A model generated the notes under the pieces. The model made no database searches. It was given only the letters and a program-made list of their open reading frames with translations, and had not been told where the DNA came from. A program made the translations under genes and the position numbers. From positions 751,501 to 815,500 of the forward strand of contig JAUCBN010000007.1 in assembly GCA_035048815.1 (NCBI GenBank): a DNA stretch of 64,000 nucleotides. The letters run 5' to 3'. Shown here in pieces: positions 10,593 through 24,649 of this stretch (position 1 is the stretch's first letter; each line of letters starts with the position of its first letter). The stretch comes from Abelmoschus esculentus (taxonomy: Eukaryota; Streptophyta; Magnoliopsida; Malvales; Malvaceae).

Positions 10593-13291
10593 TAATGCAT
10601 GATTATAAACGGAAAAATGCCGAGGAAAATTCAAACATCAAATAAAAAACTCAGCGTTTTAAATTAAACACTAATTAAAAATGTCGATATTTTTTTTATA
10701 AAAAATCAGGTTTAGATAAGATCGAATATTTATTAACGGAAAAGTTGGGTTTAAATTTAGTGCGTAAAAGATTTGATCCGACTCAATATGAGATTAAATA
10801 TATAATTTTTATTAATTTTTTTAAGAATATTTATAATAATACTCTTCTCTCTCTATTTTTTATAATTAGATCATAAAATTAAATATTTTATTTATAATTT
10901 AGTCCTTAAAAATATATTTTTTAATAATTAAATATTCTAAAATTATTTTTTATAGATCAGGTTGGGTCGAAGTTAAGTTTAAAATATTTATATTTGGGTT
11001 AAATTTGATAGATTAAAAAATCAATTCGATCCAACTCGTACCTATCTCTATGCACGGGAAACACAAATCCTTAATATTTGAAGGTTCATTTTTTACTTGA
11101 TTAATGTTACTGAAATAAAAAATATATATTATAAATTATTTCATCCCATTGTTATAGAATCAGTCAACAAAATTTATTTAATTTATTAATATTTTTATTT
11201 ATTTATATTTATTATAAATTAAATTTAAAATAATTTTTATTAAATCAATATTTACTTCATAGATAGATAGTATAAAAATATTAATAAAATATATAAATTT
11301 TATTAGTTAAATTTTTAAATGATACAATAAAAAAGACTTATATTATGGCTGTCATAATTGAAATAAATTTTATATTGTTTTATTAAAAATAATTTTTATT
11401 TTTAAATTAATGTAAACGTCGGTTTTAAAATAAAATAATATTCGAATCTGATTATTTTATGGCTGTCATAATTGAAAAATATCCCGATCACATAATTCAA
11501 CGAGAAGTCATTGATTAATTTTAATTATTTGACGTGTGTTACGTTTTAAGTATTTTTCACGTTGTATTAAAAAAAAATCACGTCGGGTTAAATTTTATTT
11601 TACATTTTTTTATTTTTTAAAATTTCATCTCGATTATTTTAGTTTGGTCTGTGACACGTATAATTTTGATGGGTATGAGTTTTAGTGAGGATTTATGTAG
11701 TTTAAAACTTAATATTTACTTAAATTATTCTAAAGTTACTTATTATTTGGATTAACTCTATTGATTATTAGAGTGTGCATGATTGGGTATTATCCAAAAA
11801 TTAAATATATGATAATTTTTAATCAGTTAGACGGGTCAACGGGTCGGGTAATTCGGGTCAATGGTGAAGATTATATTTTAAAATAGACATTATTATAATC
11901 ACTATTAGCGGGTCGGATATTTTTGAACACTCCTATTGATTATACTTATTTTGTATGTTGTATTAACTTATTTAATTATGTTTAATTTAAAACTATTTTT
12001 TTATCAACGATTTCTAAAGTAAGTGGTTAAAATTTTCGGTTGACATCATCTTTTCTTTCGTAAGTTATCCATTCAAAATCTAATAAGAGAAAAATTCCTC
12101 TTTCTTAGGTAAAAAATATTTAAAAAAACTAAATTCATTTTATAAGATTTATATTGAAACATTTACTGTATATTAAGATAATTAAAAAAATTTATTTGAT
12201 TATTAAGAAAATAATATAAAAAATAATAATAATTTTTAATTAATAAAATGATTGAACTTGAGTCTTTTAAGATGAAAATCAAAATGAATGATGACATACT
12301 AACACTTTTAATATTATCTGAGTCTCTTTAAGATCAAGGGTGTGTTTAGGCTTTTGAAATTAGTTTTTGGCTCCAAAAACTGGTTTAAGATCACGAAAAA
12401 TCATTAATAAATAAATATTACGAAAAATATAAAATTTATAATTTAGAAAGTGAATGTTTGGTCGAATCAAATTAAAAATAATTTATTTGCGTTCATGAAT
12501 CTAATTTTATTATTTAATTTTTATTTAAATTTTTTTATCGATCGGAATTGAAAAAATAGAGTCAAGTTATTTAAAGAGAAAATTTATATTTAAACCTTGT
12601 TTAGCATTTCTAATTGCATGGCGTCTAAAGAAAATGGCTGAAAGAAAAAAGAAAGGAGATTTTCAACATTAATAAATTAAAAAAATTCAAACAATAATGG
12701 TTATTTGAATAGGAAATATCCATTAATCTATTTTTACTCGATAAAAATTAATAAATATAAAAGAATAAAAATAAATAAAAAACAGATCCGAAACATTTTT
12801 ATAATGTCACGTTTGTCAAAGACAACTCTACACTGCGTAATAAAACGAAACGATACCAAGTTAATTATCAAACATGACATAACACACACATATATATATA
12901 TACCGATATGTCTTTCGTATTTTGTCGAAAACTAATCTATATTACTCGAATTCGAATGCGAGTGTTCAGAATTCAACAAATATATGCTGAGTTCAGAGAA
13001 TCACACTTTTCCTCTCATAGTTGTTATGATCACTTCAGAAGAAAAACAACAGATTAATGCACACTTCATGCAGCAGCAAAACAAAAACAACCAAAGCCAG
13101 GGATATGAACATGTTATCAAAGAATATTGTGTTTACCACCCAAAACCTCCGTGTTAAACTCGAACCGAGATGTCATTCCGTGAAGCAAACGGTTCGGTAC
13201 GTTTCGGATATAGATTGTTTATCGACAACAAATGGCGGGACAGAAGCATCAAGCAGGGTCAGGCAGAACAATGTCGATCGATCCTGTTGCG
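10593..13291. other. Gene-free AT-rich interval
   Basis: No gene is supported. The region holds GGGTCGG/CCGACCC-type words near 10700-11060 and 11815-11935, which are common in eroded plant MITEs. A stretch at 11862-11912 resembles the tail of the SINE-like copy at 29761. About 13000-13290 is probably 3'-UTR of the minus-strand CPK gene. Confidence 0.55.
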
Positions 13292-16153
13292 TTAAACAGC
13301 AATAGCTTGGCCTGTAACCGCATCGTGGAGCTGCAAGGAACCATCTTTCATCAAGTTAAGACTCAAGCTCTTGAACCTCTCTCTCGAATACTGCCTTGAC
13401 GCCTTTCTCCAATCGGTGCCAGCTTTCATCATGGTCACAAATTCATCGTAACAGATTCGCCCGTCCTGACAAATGGTCCCGAGGATGAACGTTAGGTAAA
13501 GGTATGTGTCCAACATGAGTATGCTCATGTTTTAGATGTGTGATGTTGAAAATGAAGTCTCAGATATTTATTGTCATACCTTGTCTGTGTCTACTTCACG
13601 CATGATGTCGTTCAGTGCGTCCACATCAGTTTCGCCGGATTCGTCGGCTAATGCGTCCCGTAACTCATCCAGTTCGATATATCCACTCCCATCTTTGTCA
13701 AAGAACATGAATGCTCTGCGGAAATGCTCATCGTTCTCCATCTTCTGCAAGTGAATGGTCACTGCTACAAATTCCCCATAGTCCAACACTCCATTTCCAT
13801 CAACATCAGCCTGATACAAATAGATCAACACAAAGGAAACACGAGTTGACATTCGAGTTCTTCGTATCCAAATGGGATTATGAGGAAAAAGAAGTAATAA
13901 TGATATAAGGTGTTATGTTTTGATCTTTATGTTAATTATGCAGACAAAAGAAAGGGACTGTACCACTTCCATTAGCATCCTGATCTCTGGTTCAGCCAAC
14001 TGCGAACCAACCTTTCGAAGACCGGCCTTCAGCTCCTGGTACGAAACTTTCCCATCATTGTCCGTATCCATCAATGTGAACATATCTTTGATTACCTCAA
14101 CCTCTTCTACTGATAAGTGATCTGCAATTACCTGCAGCATTTACAGAAACCGAATCACCTGCAGGAACTTGCAAACTACACGATGGCACAATGATTAAGG
14201 ATTTTAAGTGACAATTTCACATAATCTGCCAAAAAAACGCTTACCCTTAAAGCCTTCTTCTTAAATTTATTCATCACGGAAAACTGCTTGAGCCTGGCTC
14301 TCACAATATCTCCCAACGGAACATTCGGAGCTTTCTTTGTATTCTGCAACCAGGGATGTTCTGTGTGCCCAAAAGAAGGATCGAGGCCGGATGAGATCAA
14401 AAAGAAAACAACGCAACTATTACAAAATGTCAAAAACATGATCCTGCAAGAACTTCAAAGCATATATTGCATGCTACAATACATGGTTTCTGCTGATTAC
14501 AAGTATCAAAAGCTTAAATATTTCTGTGACAGTAAGCATCTAATGGTTTTTCTTTCAAAAAGTTAAACTAGACAAATTTATACCATAATGTTGAGTCCAC
14601 CCGGACCTCGCTCTATGTAACAATAATTCATAATGTTTAGGCAGCAAGCACTATGGGTGCTCAAATGCTATCAAAAGCTAAATATGCAAGTTGCTTGTCT
14701 CTGATACTAACAGAAACTTCAACACGATAAGAATCGCCGGAGAACTTACCGAGTACCTGTTGAGCGGTCAACCTTTTCTTAGGATCCGATTCTAACATCT
14801 TCCTAACGAGACTCTTAGCACTGTCTGAAACTTGAGGCCAAGGTTCCCTCTTAAAATCAATGACCCCTCTCAAAATTGCAAGAGCGACTCCCTGTTCGGT
14901 CTCTGCAAATAAATAACACATACGTACGTACATACATACATACCAATGCAACATCTTGATGAGTGTGTCTAGAACTGAACAAGCATGTAAAAGGACAATG
15001 TAAGAAAAGGGAGTACCTGCCCAAAAGGGAGGAACCCCACACAACAAAATGTAAAGGATCACACCAGCACTCCACACATCAACCTCTGGTCCATAATTTC
15101 GCTTCAAAACTTCAGGGGCCATATAATACGGACTTCCCACGATCTCGGAAAACTTCTCCCCTGCAAAAATAAATCCAAAGTTCCTAATATCAATCCTGCA
15201 ATCAAGCTGAAATCCATGAATAAATCTCACTAAAATGGTAACCAAAACTCAAGATCCAGTTAAATCAAACAAACCCAAAGAGAAATCACCTCTGTTTTAA
15301 AAGGTTTTAAAAAATAAAAATCGAAAATTTATAGCAAATAAGAAAATGAACAAAAATCCAAACAAAATTATCTACATTTTGGGTTGGAATTCAAAAAATT
15401 ATCAGCTAAGTTGCAGACCATCTAAACCCCATCTAAAACCTCAAAAAAGGAAATAAATAAATAAATAAATAAATTCTTCAACATACCAGGCTTAAAGAAC
15501 ACAGATAAACCAAAATCGATCACTTTCAGTGGCGAGTGTTCTTTCTTGTTAGCAAACAAAAAATTCTCAGGCTTCAAATCTCTATGCATAACGCCGTTCT
15601 CGTGGCACATCCTAACCACCTCCGCTACCGTCTTCGCCACGTTCGCCGCCGCGCGTTCCGTGTAATGTCCTCTCGCTACTATTCTGTCGAACAATTCTCC
15701 GCCCTCGCAAAGCTCCATGACCAAATGAACGTTTTCATTGTCCTCGTACGTCGCTTTCAGCTTCACGATATTCGGATGTTCAGGCAACGTCGACATTATG
15801 GCAACCTCGCGACGGACATCTTCGATGTCGACGGCTGTCCGGAGTTTCTTCTTGGAGATTGACTTGCACGCAAGGGCGTCGCGCGTTTCCCTGTCCGTGC
15901 AGAGGTAAGTGATACCAAACTCACCTCTCCCCAGCTCGCGCCCGAGGATGTACTTGTCGAAAATTCGAGCTCGATGACTCAGTGGGATAACATCTTGTAG
16001 AACACGGATGGGAGCCGGCGATGCGACTCTGTCGGCGAACGGGTTCTGTTTCCTTTCCCGTGATTTTTTCTTTCCCTTCTGGTTCTGCTCCGACCTGTTC
16101 GGTTTACTTTCCGGACTCTCGTCTGGTCTTACGCATGCGTTACAATTTCCCAT
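13292..16153 (-). CDS. CPK10: Calcium-dependent protein kinase, CPK10/CPK30-type
   Basis: Seven exons join cleanly: 16153-15487, 15160-15017, 14902-14750, 14360-14245, 14131-13964, 13810-13580 and 13465-13292, giving 550 residues. The N-terminus MGNCNACV offers Gly2 for myristoylation and Cys4/Cys7 for palmitoylation, so plasma-membrane attachment is expected. The kinase domain has GRGEFG (75-80), Lys97, HRD (190-192), DFG (213-215) and APE (237-239). It is followed by the autoinhibitory junction (KKAPNVPLGDIVRARLKQFS) and four canonical EF-hands at 382-393, 418-429, 454-465 and 490-501. The tail LHDAVTGQAIAV matches the CPK10/CPK30 branch as I remember it. Calcium binding relieves autoinhibition; in Arabidopsis these kinases act in guard-cell/ABA, drought and nitrate signalling. 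No lesion is visible. Intron 1 holds an AAAT microsatellite. Confidence 0.95.
15451..15474. repeat. AAAT microsatellite in CPK intron 1
   Basis: Six tandem AAAT units lie in the first intron of the CPK gene, close to its 5' splice site (donor at 15486-15485). Confidence 0.85.
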
Positions 16154-16319
16154 AACCCGAAGAAAAAATAAAACAACTGAAACTAAGTCACCGCCGTTGA
16201 GGGGTTGGTGAGCGGAGGACGGCGGAGAAAGAAAAAAAATAAGAAAACGCGGGGTGACCGGTCAGTCGAGAAAATCTGGGAGGTTTGAAAATTTCTTCGT
16301 AATATGAATTTGATTTTTT

Positions 16320-16752
16320 TTATAAACATAAGATTATATTTTAGTCATTTAATTATAATTAAAATTATATTTAGGTTACTCAAATAATAAAAGTTATATT
16401 TAAATCACTTGATTATAGATAAAATTATATTTCAATTATTTTTTATATTTAAATTTTTTTATTAATTTGTATATTAGATTAATTAGTGACTTCAAATGAA
16501 ATACTTTAAAATTAACGAGGGTATACAAGTGATATGAAAGAAAAAACGACCAAAACGATATATTTTTTTAAAATATGAAAAGTGATTTAATCGTAAACTT
16601 GCTCATAATTGAGTGACTCAAATATAATCTTTAATAATTTGGTGACCTAAATATAAACTTACCCATAAATAACGTAAATATAATTTTTAATAATTAAATG
16701 ACCAAAATGTAACTATGCCATTAAATGAGTGACCTCTATTCTAGTTTACCCA
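16320..16752. mobile_element. Fold-back element, copy 2
   Basis: The stretch aligns along its length with 6572-7027: ATTATAGATAAAATTATATTT, TATATTAGATTAATTAGTGA, GACTTCAAATGAAATACT, GAGGGTATACAAGTGAT, then ATAATTGAGTGACTCAAATA and the end GTGACCTCTATTCTAGTTTACCC (in part). The right end is well kept; the left end is eroded. It lies upstream of the CPK start (16153) and could overlap its promoter. Confidence 0.6.
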
Positions 16753-17247
16753 TGTATCTTTTGAATAAAAATGATTATTTAATTATTATTATTATTATTA
16801 TATTTCCTTAATGTGATTAGTTAGTTAATTAGTGAGGACCATGGAGGAAAATGATCACGGTCAAGAACAGAGTCAATGACGTGTAAATTACAGTCATACT
16901 TCAATTTTTTATAAACTGTTAACATACCCCTTGAATTTAGCTTTTTTTTTCAATTTGATCCTTGATTTATTGTTCATACTAGCTCGGAATTTGATAATTT
17001 TTCAACTTAATCAATAAATTTTAGTCATTTCAAGGCTAACATAAAAAAATATCAAATTTAGGGGGGAAATACTTATATTCTTTTTAGAAAACATATAAAC
17101 ATTTAACATATTAAACAATTTAATTTTGCATGCTCAAAAGATTTGTAATGTTTGTTATTGGAGTTCAAAAATTAGTTATTTGTGTTATGATTCATGTTAG
17201 GTAATTTATATTTACAAATTTTAGAATTCATTGATCAGTAGTAGTCG

Positions 17248-17410
17248 CAGTGGTGGATCCATAAATATTATTCAAGGTACATACGTATAAAATTTTAAAA
17301 TTTTAAGACGTGTATAAATCATAAATATTAAAAAATATTAATTCATAAAAATTACGAAATTTGAAGGTAAGTATATAAACTTAAAAATCTAAGGTGAGCA
17401 CAGACCTATT
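17248..17410. repeat. Eroded small DNA transposon with CAGTGGTGGATCC end
   Basis: The left end CAGTGGTGGATCC and the interior (ATTCAAGGT, GAAATTTGAAGGTAAG, AAACTTAAAAATCTAAGG) resemble 20800-20969, where the opposite end ATCCGTCACTG is kept. Together they suggest one family with a CAGTGRYGGAT terminal repeat. The right end of this copy is not recognisable. Confidence 0.4.
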
Positions 17411-19555
17411 ATGTAATACACATAAACATATTACGGTTCGGTAATAATAAATATATTCTTGACTCAAATTATTATTATTATTATTATTATAGGTAATACA
17501 TCTTTTTAGGAGGATGCTTAAGTATTTGGTTTGGTTGCAACTTGTACTTACTATGAGGAGTTGTTCAACATATTAGACAATAGACCCCATAATTCTTATT
17601 TATTTTCTTATTTTAGTTTATTTTATTCTATTTTTATGTGATGATGGGTTGGTTGATATAATATTTATAACCATGAAAAAAAATGAGTATAATATTTAAT
17701 TTCCGTCTTTTAGGTTTATATTTGTAAATATATTTAATTATTCTAAAAAATAATATTTTATACATTTACCGTAAAAGTTTTTAGCTTTCACAAATCACAA
17801 GTGTTTTAATTTTAGAGTTTAGAGACTTAATTTATAGGACGTAGAATTTAGGATTTTGGTTTAATAGTTTAGGATTTGGTGACTATAAATAGAATTTTGG
17901 AGTTAGAGTTTAAATTTAGGGTTTATAGCTTAAAATTTAAATCCAACACATTACCTCCATTGTACCTAAATTTTACGTCCCTAAATTTTACACTCTAAAC
18001 AAAAGTCTTTTAATCTTTCAAGAAAAAAATAAGCAAAAGTCTTTAAACCCTAAACCTAATATACTTATAAAAATTAAAAAATTTGCCGCTAATATATAGA
18101 TATAAATTGATAAAAATATACAATATTATGGAAGACGTTAAAATTAATACACCTTTATTCGTTTTTATTTGTTATAATAAGAAAATTCGATAAATATTTA
18201 AATTTTAAAATATTTAAGGTGAACACAGTCACAAACCCACCTTATATTTTATTTGGATTCGTCGCTAACGATAACAAAATTTGGCTAACAAAATTCCCGA
18301 CTACTCGACTACTTATTTCATCCAAAACGAAAGTTCAAAATTTTAAAAAGTATCGAAACTATGATGACTAAATCTATAATTTATGTATAGTTCATGGGCA
18401 TTTGGAGTGAATAAAATAGTTGGTTAGGTCTCCTAATCAACCAACCTTCTTAATTAATACAACTTCTAACAAATACGAGGTACAAAGTCAACAAAATGTA
18501 TTAAAATACTTTGCAAAGAAAAAAAACAATTTTGGAAAAAAATATAAAATGATATTTACGTTTTCAATAAAATTTAAAAAAAAATATAAATAAATACTAT
18601 TATATAATCACCGGTAAAACTCGTTATACTAGTACGACAATTTTATTATTTTTAATGATTTTTATTGATATTTATTAACTTTAATTAAAAAATCATTTAT
18701 TTTAATAATATTTTATATTATTTTTTTACGAAATAAATCTTTACTTATATTTATTATAAATTAAATTAAAAATAAATTTTATCAAATAACTTAACAAAAA
18801 TAATATAAAAATATTAAAATTAATAATTTAATTGATTACGATATAAATGATATAAAAACCGGACTATTATATAATTTCTCCCCTTAATCAAACAAGGTTT
18901 AAATTGAGTTAATGTAATCATTTCCCCCATTTTACCATATTGATATAAATATTCAAAAAGCCCATCGTAATTTTATCACTTTAGGGGACAAAGCGTAATT
19001 TAATCACTACGAACTTAAACGCAAAAGATTATATTTTTTCGAGGAATTTAAATATAATTCATTCGTTTTTACTCTGAAATTTTATATTTTTGTACGTATA
19101 AAATATAATTTTATAATTTTCAATCCCATGAGTATTTTTTTGGTATTTAAATTTCATAATTAAAATCCAATGAATAAAATTATATAAAAAAAAGTTAATT
19201 ATACAATTCAACAGGACGAAGCTACCTTGTGTATGAGAGGGACAACGCCTCCCAGTTTTTTTTGTATAATTACACATAAGGTCTTTTTTAGTTTAAATAG
19301 TAATAAAAAATAATAAAATAAGATTTTTGTCCCTCCTAATTTTTAAATTTAAAAGCTTAATAGATCTTTATCCCTCACAGTGTTTGATCATAACTCTGTC
19401 CCTACAATTCAATGAATATCTAAGATAAAAAAAACGATAATATTCATCATAAAAACCCTAGATTTAAACATATATATACACTTATTAAAAAATATATATA
19501 TATAAATAAATATTATCATATAATCATATCGTTATATTAAAAAAATAATACCTAA

Positions 19556-19640
19556 GCACGAGTCCTCTAACTCAAGAGGTTAAAGGAATAATTGTTCCTA
19601 AAAGTCACGATTTCGAGCACAAAAAATATCAGCAGCTTCG
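19556..19640 (+). repeat. tRNA-derived SINE-like copy A
   Basis: The copy reads CACGAGTCCTCTAACTCAAG, then AGGTTAAAGG and, 41 bases after the first box, GATTTCGAGCAC. The first word (TAACTCAAGAGG, 19568-19579) differs from the pol III A-box consensus by one base, and the second is a degenerate B box. Homologous copies lie at 29761-29922 (plus) and 45130-45292 (minus). Confidence 0.55.
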
Positions 19641-20799
19641 CATTAATCGTTGCTTTTGACAATTCCGAAAGGCTATGACCAATGCCCTATGGGCATCTAA
19701 AAACACATACACATGAATGAATGATGGAATAAAGCTATGCATGCATGCATGACATATTTTCTTGATTTTTTTTTCTTTAATTAAGTTTTTTTTTTAAATA
19801 TCATATCGAATTTACAACCTTATCAGAAATTTTAATAATGTTTTGCTTCATATATGGCCCACAAAATGATTAAAAGTTAAGAGTTAACTTATTTTCTTTT
19901 ATAAAAAATAGATGGGTAATTAAATTTTCAAAAAAAGTAATTTATATTTTTCAAATAATTAGAGTTTTAATTAAGTTTCTAATAATTTACAACATTCTGA
20001 AATGAAATTTAATTTATAATATTTAAAAACTTTGAAGCTTAATAAAAAAATAAAAATTTTGAGAGCTTAAATTTATATTTTCCAATTTTTTTTTTGAAAC
20101 TATGATGTTAGTAGTCTCTGTTACCTTCCGTCACTTGCCAATGACAACATCAATCTCAAATAATAGAAAACAATTTTAATTTTATTATTAAAAATTAAAT
20201 TAATTGATCTAATAAAATTTCGATGGCTCATTCGATTAAATTAAAAACTATTCAAAACTAAATAAATCCTTACAAATAAGATTAAATGTTACTATACTCT
20301 TTTATTTATTATTAATTATTTGAAATATCAATTAAATATTGTGATGACTACATAATTAAGTATCGAAAGAACAAAAAAAATATTATTATTAAGTTTAAAA
20401 TGAGTTTATTATACACGTCAATCATCGTTAAATATTATTAATGTTAAACACTATTAAATTAATTAATAAAGATTAAATATTTTAAAAATTAATTATATAA
20501 TTAATTTAATTAAAATTTTATTTTAAATAATTTATAACTATATATTAAATTTTTAATTTTTATTAATTAATTTAATAATATTTAATATTAATAATGTTTA
20601 ACGATACTGTGCGTAAAATATTTAAGTTTAACATCCCAAAGCAATGATGATGAGTCCCCCCTAATGATGAGTTTATAATGCATGATTAGTAGACCCATAA
20701 AATAAAAGTGAAAAGTATAGCCATGGATGACATACATCATTATGTTGGAAAAAGAAGTCCCTTTTCACTAATCCTTTGCCTAATCACTATTATGGACAG

Positions 20800-20969
20800 T
20801 TTCAGAAAAATATTTAAGGTGGACATTTTAATGTTGGTATAATTTATGAATATTTAAAAATTTAAAGATTAATTAATAAAATTTTAAAAATTTGAAGGTA
20901 AATGAGTAAACCTTAAAAATTTTAGGATAGGCCCAAACTCATTTTATCCTATATGCGTATCCGTCACTG
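20800..20969. repeat. Eroded small DNA transposon with ATCCGTCACTG end
   Basis: A relative of 17248-17410 that keeps the right terminal repeat (ATCCGTCACTG, 20959-20969). Shared interior blocks are AAATATTTAAGGTGGACAT, AAAATTTGAAGGTAAATGAG and AAACCTTAAAAAT. The left end is uncertain. Confidence 0.4.
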
Positions 20970-22829
20970 CCTATGATATGAAATTAAAATTATAAACATT
21001 CGAATAGAAACAAAATCAGAATTTAAAAATAAAATAAAAGATAAAAAATAAGGATGGATTTATAATTATTCATAATTTTTCAGAGAAAATATAAAAAAAT
21101 CAAAGGTAAAATATTTCCCTTTCAGGGGCATCAATCCCTCCCGTTCATGTTGTAACTCCCTTCCTACATTCGAATAAGAATAATTCTAAACATGTATAAA
21201 ATATTAATTATAAAGTAATAATAAAATATATAAAAAAATATTATTGTATTTTATAAATTTTTAGTCTTATTATATTTGTTTTATATTAAATAATTGGGAA
21301 ATTTATGTTAATATTGATATCAAAGAAAAAAACTCAGAATATTGCTCTTTAAAATTTATTTTCTAAAGTATTGATTATTTAATAGTAAAGTTAAACTTGG
21401 CGTCTTTAAACTCCGATTTTCAAGAATAATTTTGGATTTTTGGGCGAAGACGGAATCAAAAGGCCTAACTTTAGCATCTCTAGCATAGCCTCTGAATACT
21501 GTGATTCTAAAAATTCAAAATCCATGTTAAAAAGTCGGAACCATTTGACTCCATCTTCACCTGAAAATCCAAAAACACTATTCAAAGTCGATTTCTAAAG
21601 GTGTCGACTTTAAATTCACTGTAATATTATTAATATTTTAAAAAACAAAATTAAAGAATCGATATTTTGAAAAATCTTTTCTCCAATTAACAATATTCAT
21701 GAGAGTTTCCCTAAATAATTACTCTAACATGCTTACAGTAAATCAATAATTATTTATTTTGTAAAAACTAAATATTTTATTTTATTAAATTATATATTAC
21801 TCTTTAAATCTTTGAATTATATTTTTTAACCCTAAACTTGAATTTTCATTTTTTAATTAAACCCCTTACTTTAGAGGTGGATTAAATGTGTTCCCCATGC
21901 CCAAAAGTGTTATGTTATGAATTGGATCTTAGTTTTTGTTTTTTTTTGATAATTGAATTGGATCTTAGTTGTGTAAGAAAAAGTGGGATAGAAACGGTTG
22001 GGTTCACGTTCCGAAGTTGTGGGATACTTTTAGATGAGAATTTCCCTAACACTTTGTTAATATAGTGATGGGTGGGGAAATAAGCTCTAGTTTATATTAA
22101 ATCTATATGGCCCAATAAAGCCCAAACTTTTCTTTAACTTAGGAGCCACGGAAAAGGTAGGGATGGTAATGGGTTGGGTCGGGTCGTTTTTGGTGTTTCT
22201 GACCTTTAAGTCTTTCGACTCGGTTTCAATTCGATTTGATCTTAATATTTTTATCTCTGATTTGACTCGATCCGATATAAAAATTATAACTTGATTTTGA
22301 TCTGACCCCGATAAAAAATAAAAAAATCTGACCCGACCTAAATAAATTAATAAAAATATTATATATTATATATAAAAATATAAATATATATATATATATA
22401 TACGGGTCGGATCGGAAATTTTTTATCCTAAATCCAACCCGATCTTATACGATTTTATTTTTTTTAATCATTCGAACCAAACTCAATTTTTTAAATAATG
22501 TAACGTTTTTTTTCTGTTTCTTGTGAATCTTGATACGTAACTGTCTATACACAAAAATTTAATTTTATAGTCATAGAAAATATTAATATTTTTATATATC
22601 AAATATAATTAAAAATCTCGATTGAATTTAAAATTGGTTTATAAATTATTAAAAGTGTTAAAATTATTCATATTTTATTTTATAATTTAAATTTTGTAAT
22701 AAATTTAATTTTTATATTAAATTAAAATTTGTTTTTCAATAGTTTTATATTTTTTATTTATCTAATTTAAAATTAAAAATATATACTTTGAAAGGATCTG
22801 ATTTTTTATATACTAATATTCTTGAAACA

Positions 22830-23010
22830 CACGTGGCTAATGAACTTAGCGAGTAGGTTTGCGAGTTGTACTCGTTTCCCAGTATTCCGACCGAACATCA
22901 GCATTTCCGACATCAAGTATCGTTTTGTCTGCCCTGGATTTTGGGATTTTACGAACACCCAAATCCAGCTTGAGCTCCAAGAAACATTAATTTTCCACAT
23001 CCGTAAAACT
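22830..23010. other. GC-richer island of unknown origin
   Basis: About 180 bases with visibly higher GC than the surrounding AT-rich sequence. Frames are open on both strands for about 60-70 codons (22806-23000 minus, 22822-23031 plus), but neither matches a family I recognise and neither has splice or start context. It could be a gene fragment, an organelle-derived insert or a transposon remnant. Confidence 0.3.
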
Positions 23011-24649
23011 TCATATGAAATTCATATTTAATACTCTCGATAGCAATTACACTTGACCTTTTCTTTTTATATATTTTTTATTAATCAGATAATGACATTA
23101 TTAACTGGTTGGTAAAAAAAATATCTTAAATAATAAATAAAAATAAATTAATAAATAAAATTAATTATTTAATTTGATGATAATACGTGTTATCAATTGA
23201 TTGGATGATTAATTTTATTTATTAATTTAAAATTAAAATTAAATTAAGACTATAAATAAATTATAAAAATTAAATGTGTAATTATATAGATTTTATACAC
23301 TATTACTGCCGTTAATCTTCTCTGTTACAAATTTTAAAGACGGTGATTCAAATAGGTAAATTTAAAAATTAAGTGACCTGATTAACGAATTAATTAATTA
23401 AGTAATCAAAATAGATATCTTTAATTAGTTGAATGATCATTAAAATAGTTTATCATAATAAAATAATAATAGGCGTGATTTTATTTAATATTGCAGGTCG
23501 TGTTCCAATGCTCTTCTCCCTCGCGTCCAATGTTATAACCACAACATCAATACCGTTGGATTTCCATAATTATCCATCGTGATGGGCGGAATCTTCTATA
23601 TCGACGTTGATTGGGATCTATATAAAAAATTTATATAAAAAAAAAAATTTTCTGGCCAGACGTGGGAGACTTGTTCAATCAAGTTATAATATATATAATC
23701 AACGAGGGTTCAAGTAATAAATAGTTTAGATCTATTTAAATAAATATCGAATTTAAAAATATATATAAAAAATTTTATCGAAAGATTTATTCATCAAAAT
23801 TAAATATGCGATAAAAATTAATATAATAAATTGAATAATGTCTCAAAGCACGATTTGGAGTGATCCAAAAATTTATGTTAAATTATTTTAAAATTTAAAT
23901 ATTATATTATTAAAATTATAATTGTATAAAACATTTTCTTTGGCCAAATAATTCTAGATAACATTTAGACTATTAGAAAGACATTTGTTAAATTTAATTC
24001 CAAAAATGAACAAAGTAATTTATGGTAATTAATTAAAGGATATATTCTTTTTACAAGCTAACCTCACATCCACAACACTCCATTAGTTGCTTTGTTGGCT
24101 CATTTTATCTCCATATATTTACATACAAAAATCTAAATTGTTATGCACAAAAAATATATAAAAAATACTAAGACTAATTGTAAATAAATATGTGCTTTAT
24201 TTAAAAATTAAAACTTTTAACATATTTTATTAGTATAGTTTTTATTTAAAATTATATAAATATTTTTAGTTATTCTCTCAATTTTTTAGAGTTTTATTTT
24301 AATTAATTTAAATTAATTTATATTATAAATCTGATTTTTATAGATGTGTTTTTCGGTAAAAATATTTATATATATAATTTTAAATTTAAAATCTACTTTA
24401 ATCATATATTTACCGCTTAAGTTAATATAAATTTTGATTTAATAATTTATTAAAAATTAATTGTTAAAATAATTATTTTTATTTTTAATTTAATTATTAA
24501 TTTTAAAAAAATCAATAAAGTATTTATATTTTTATTTATAAAATTTTAATTACTGAAACATTTATTACTATTAAAAATTAATGAAAAATTAATCTAGCAT
24601 AATAAAAATAAATAAATTAGCGTCACAGCCACTCCCAACTTGCTTGGAA

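Larger units (their letters stand above)
16753..24640. other. Long gene-free, repeat-bearing interval
   Basis: Nearly 8 kb without a supportable gene. Contents: ATT microsatellites near 16776-16802 and 17470-17491, small hAT-like relics (17248-17410 and 20800-20969), a SINE-like copy (19556-19640), an ATGC tract near 19736-19751, a TAGGGATGGTAATGGG-type transposon end near 22160 with GGGTCGGGTC words to about 22440, and a GC-richer island at 22830-23010. The remainder is AT-rich with no coding signature. Confidence 0.6.
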
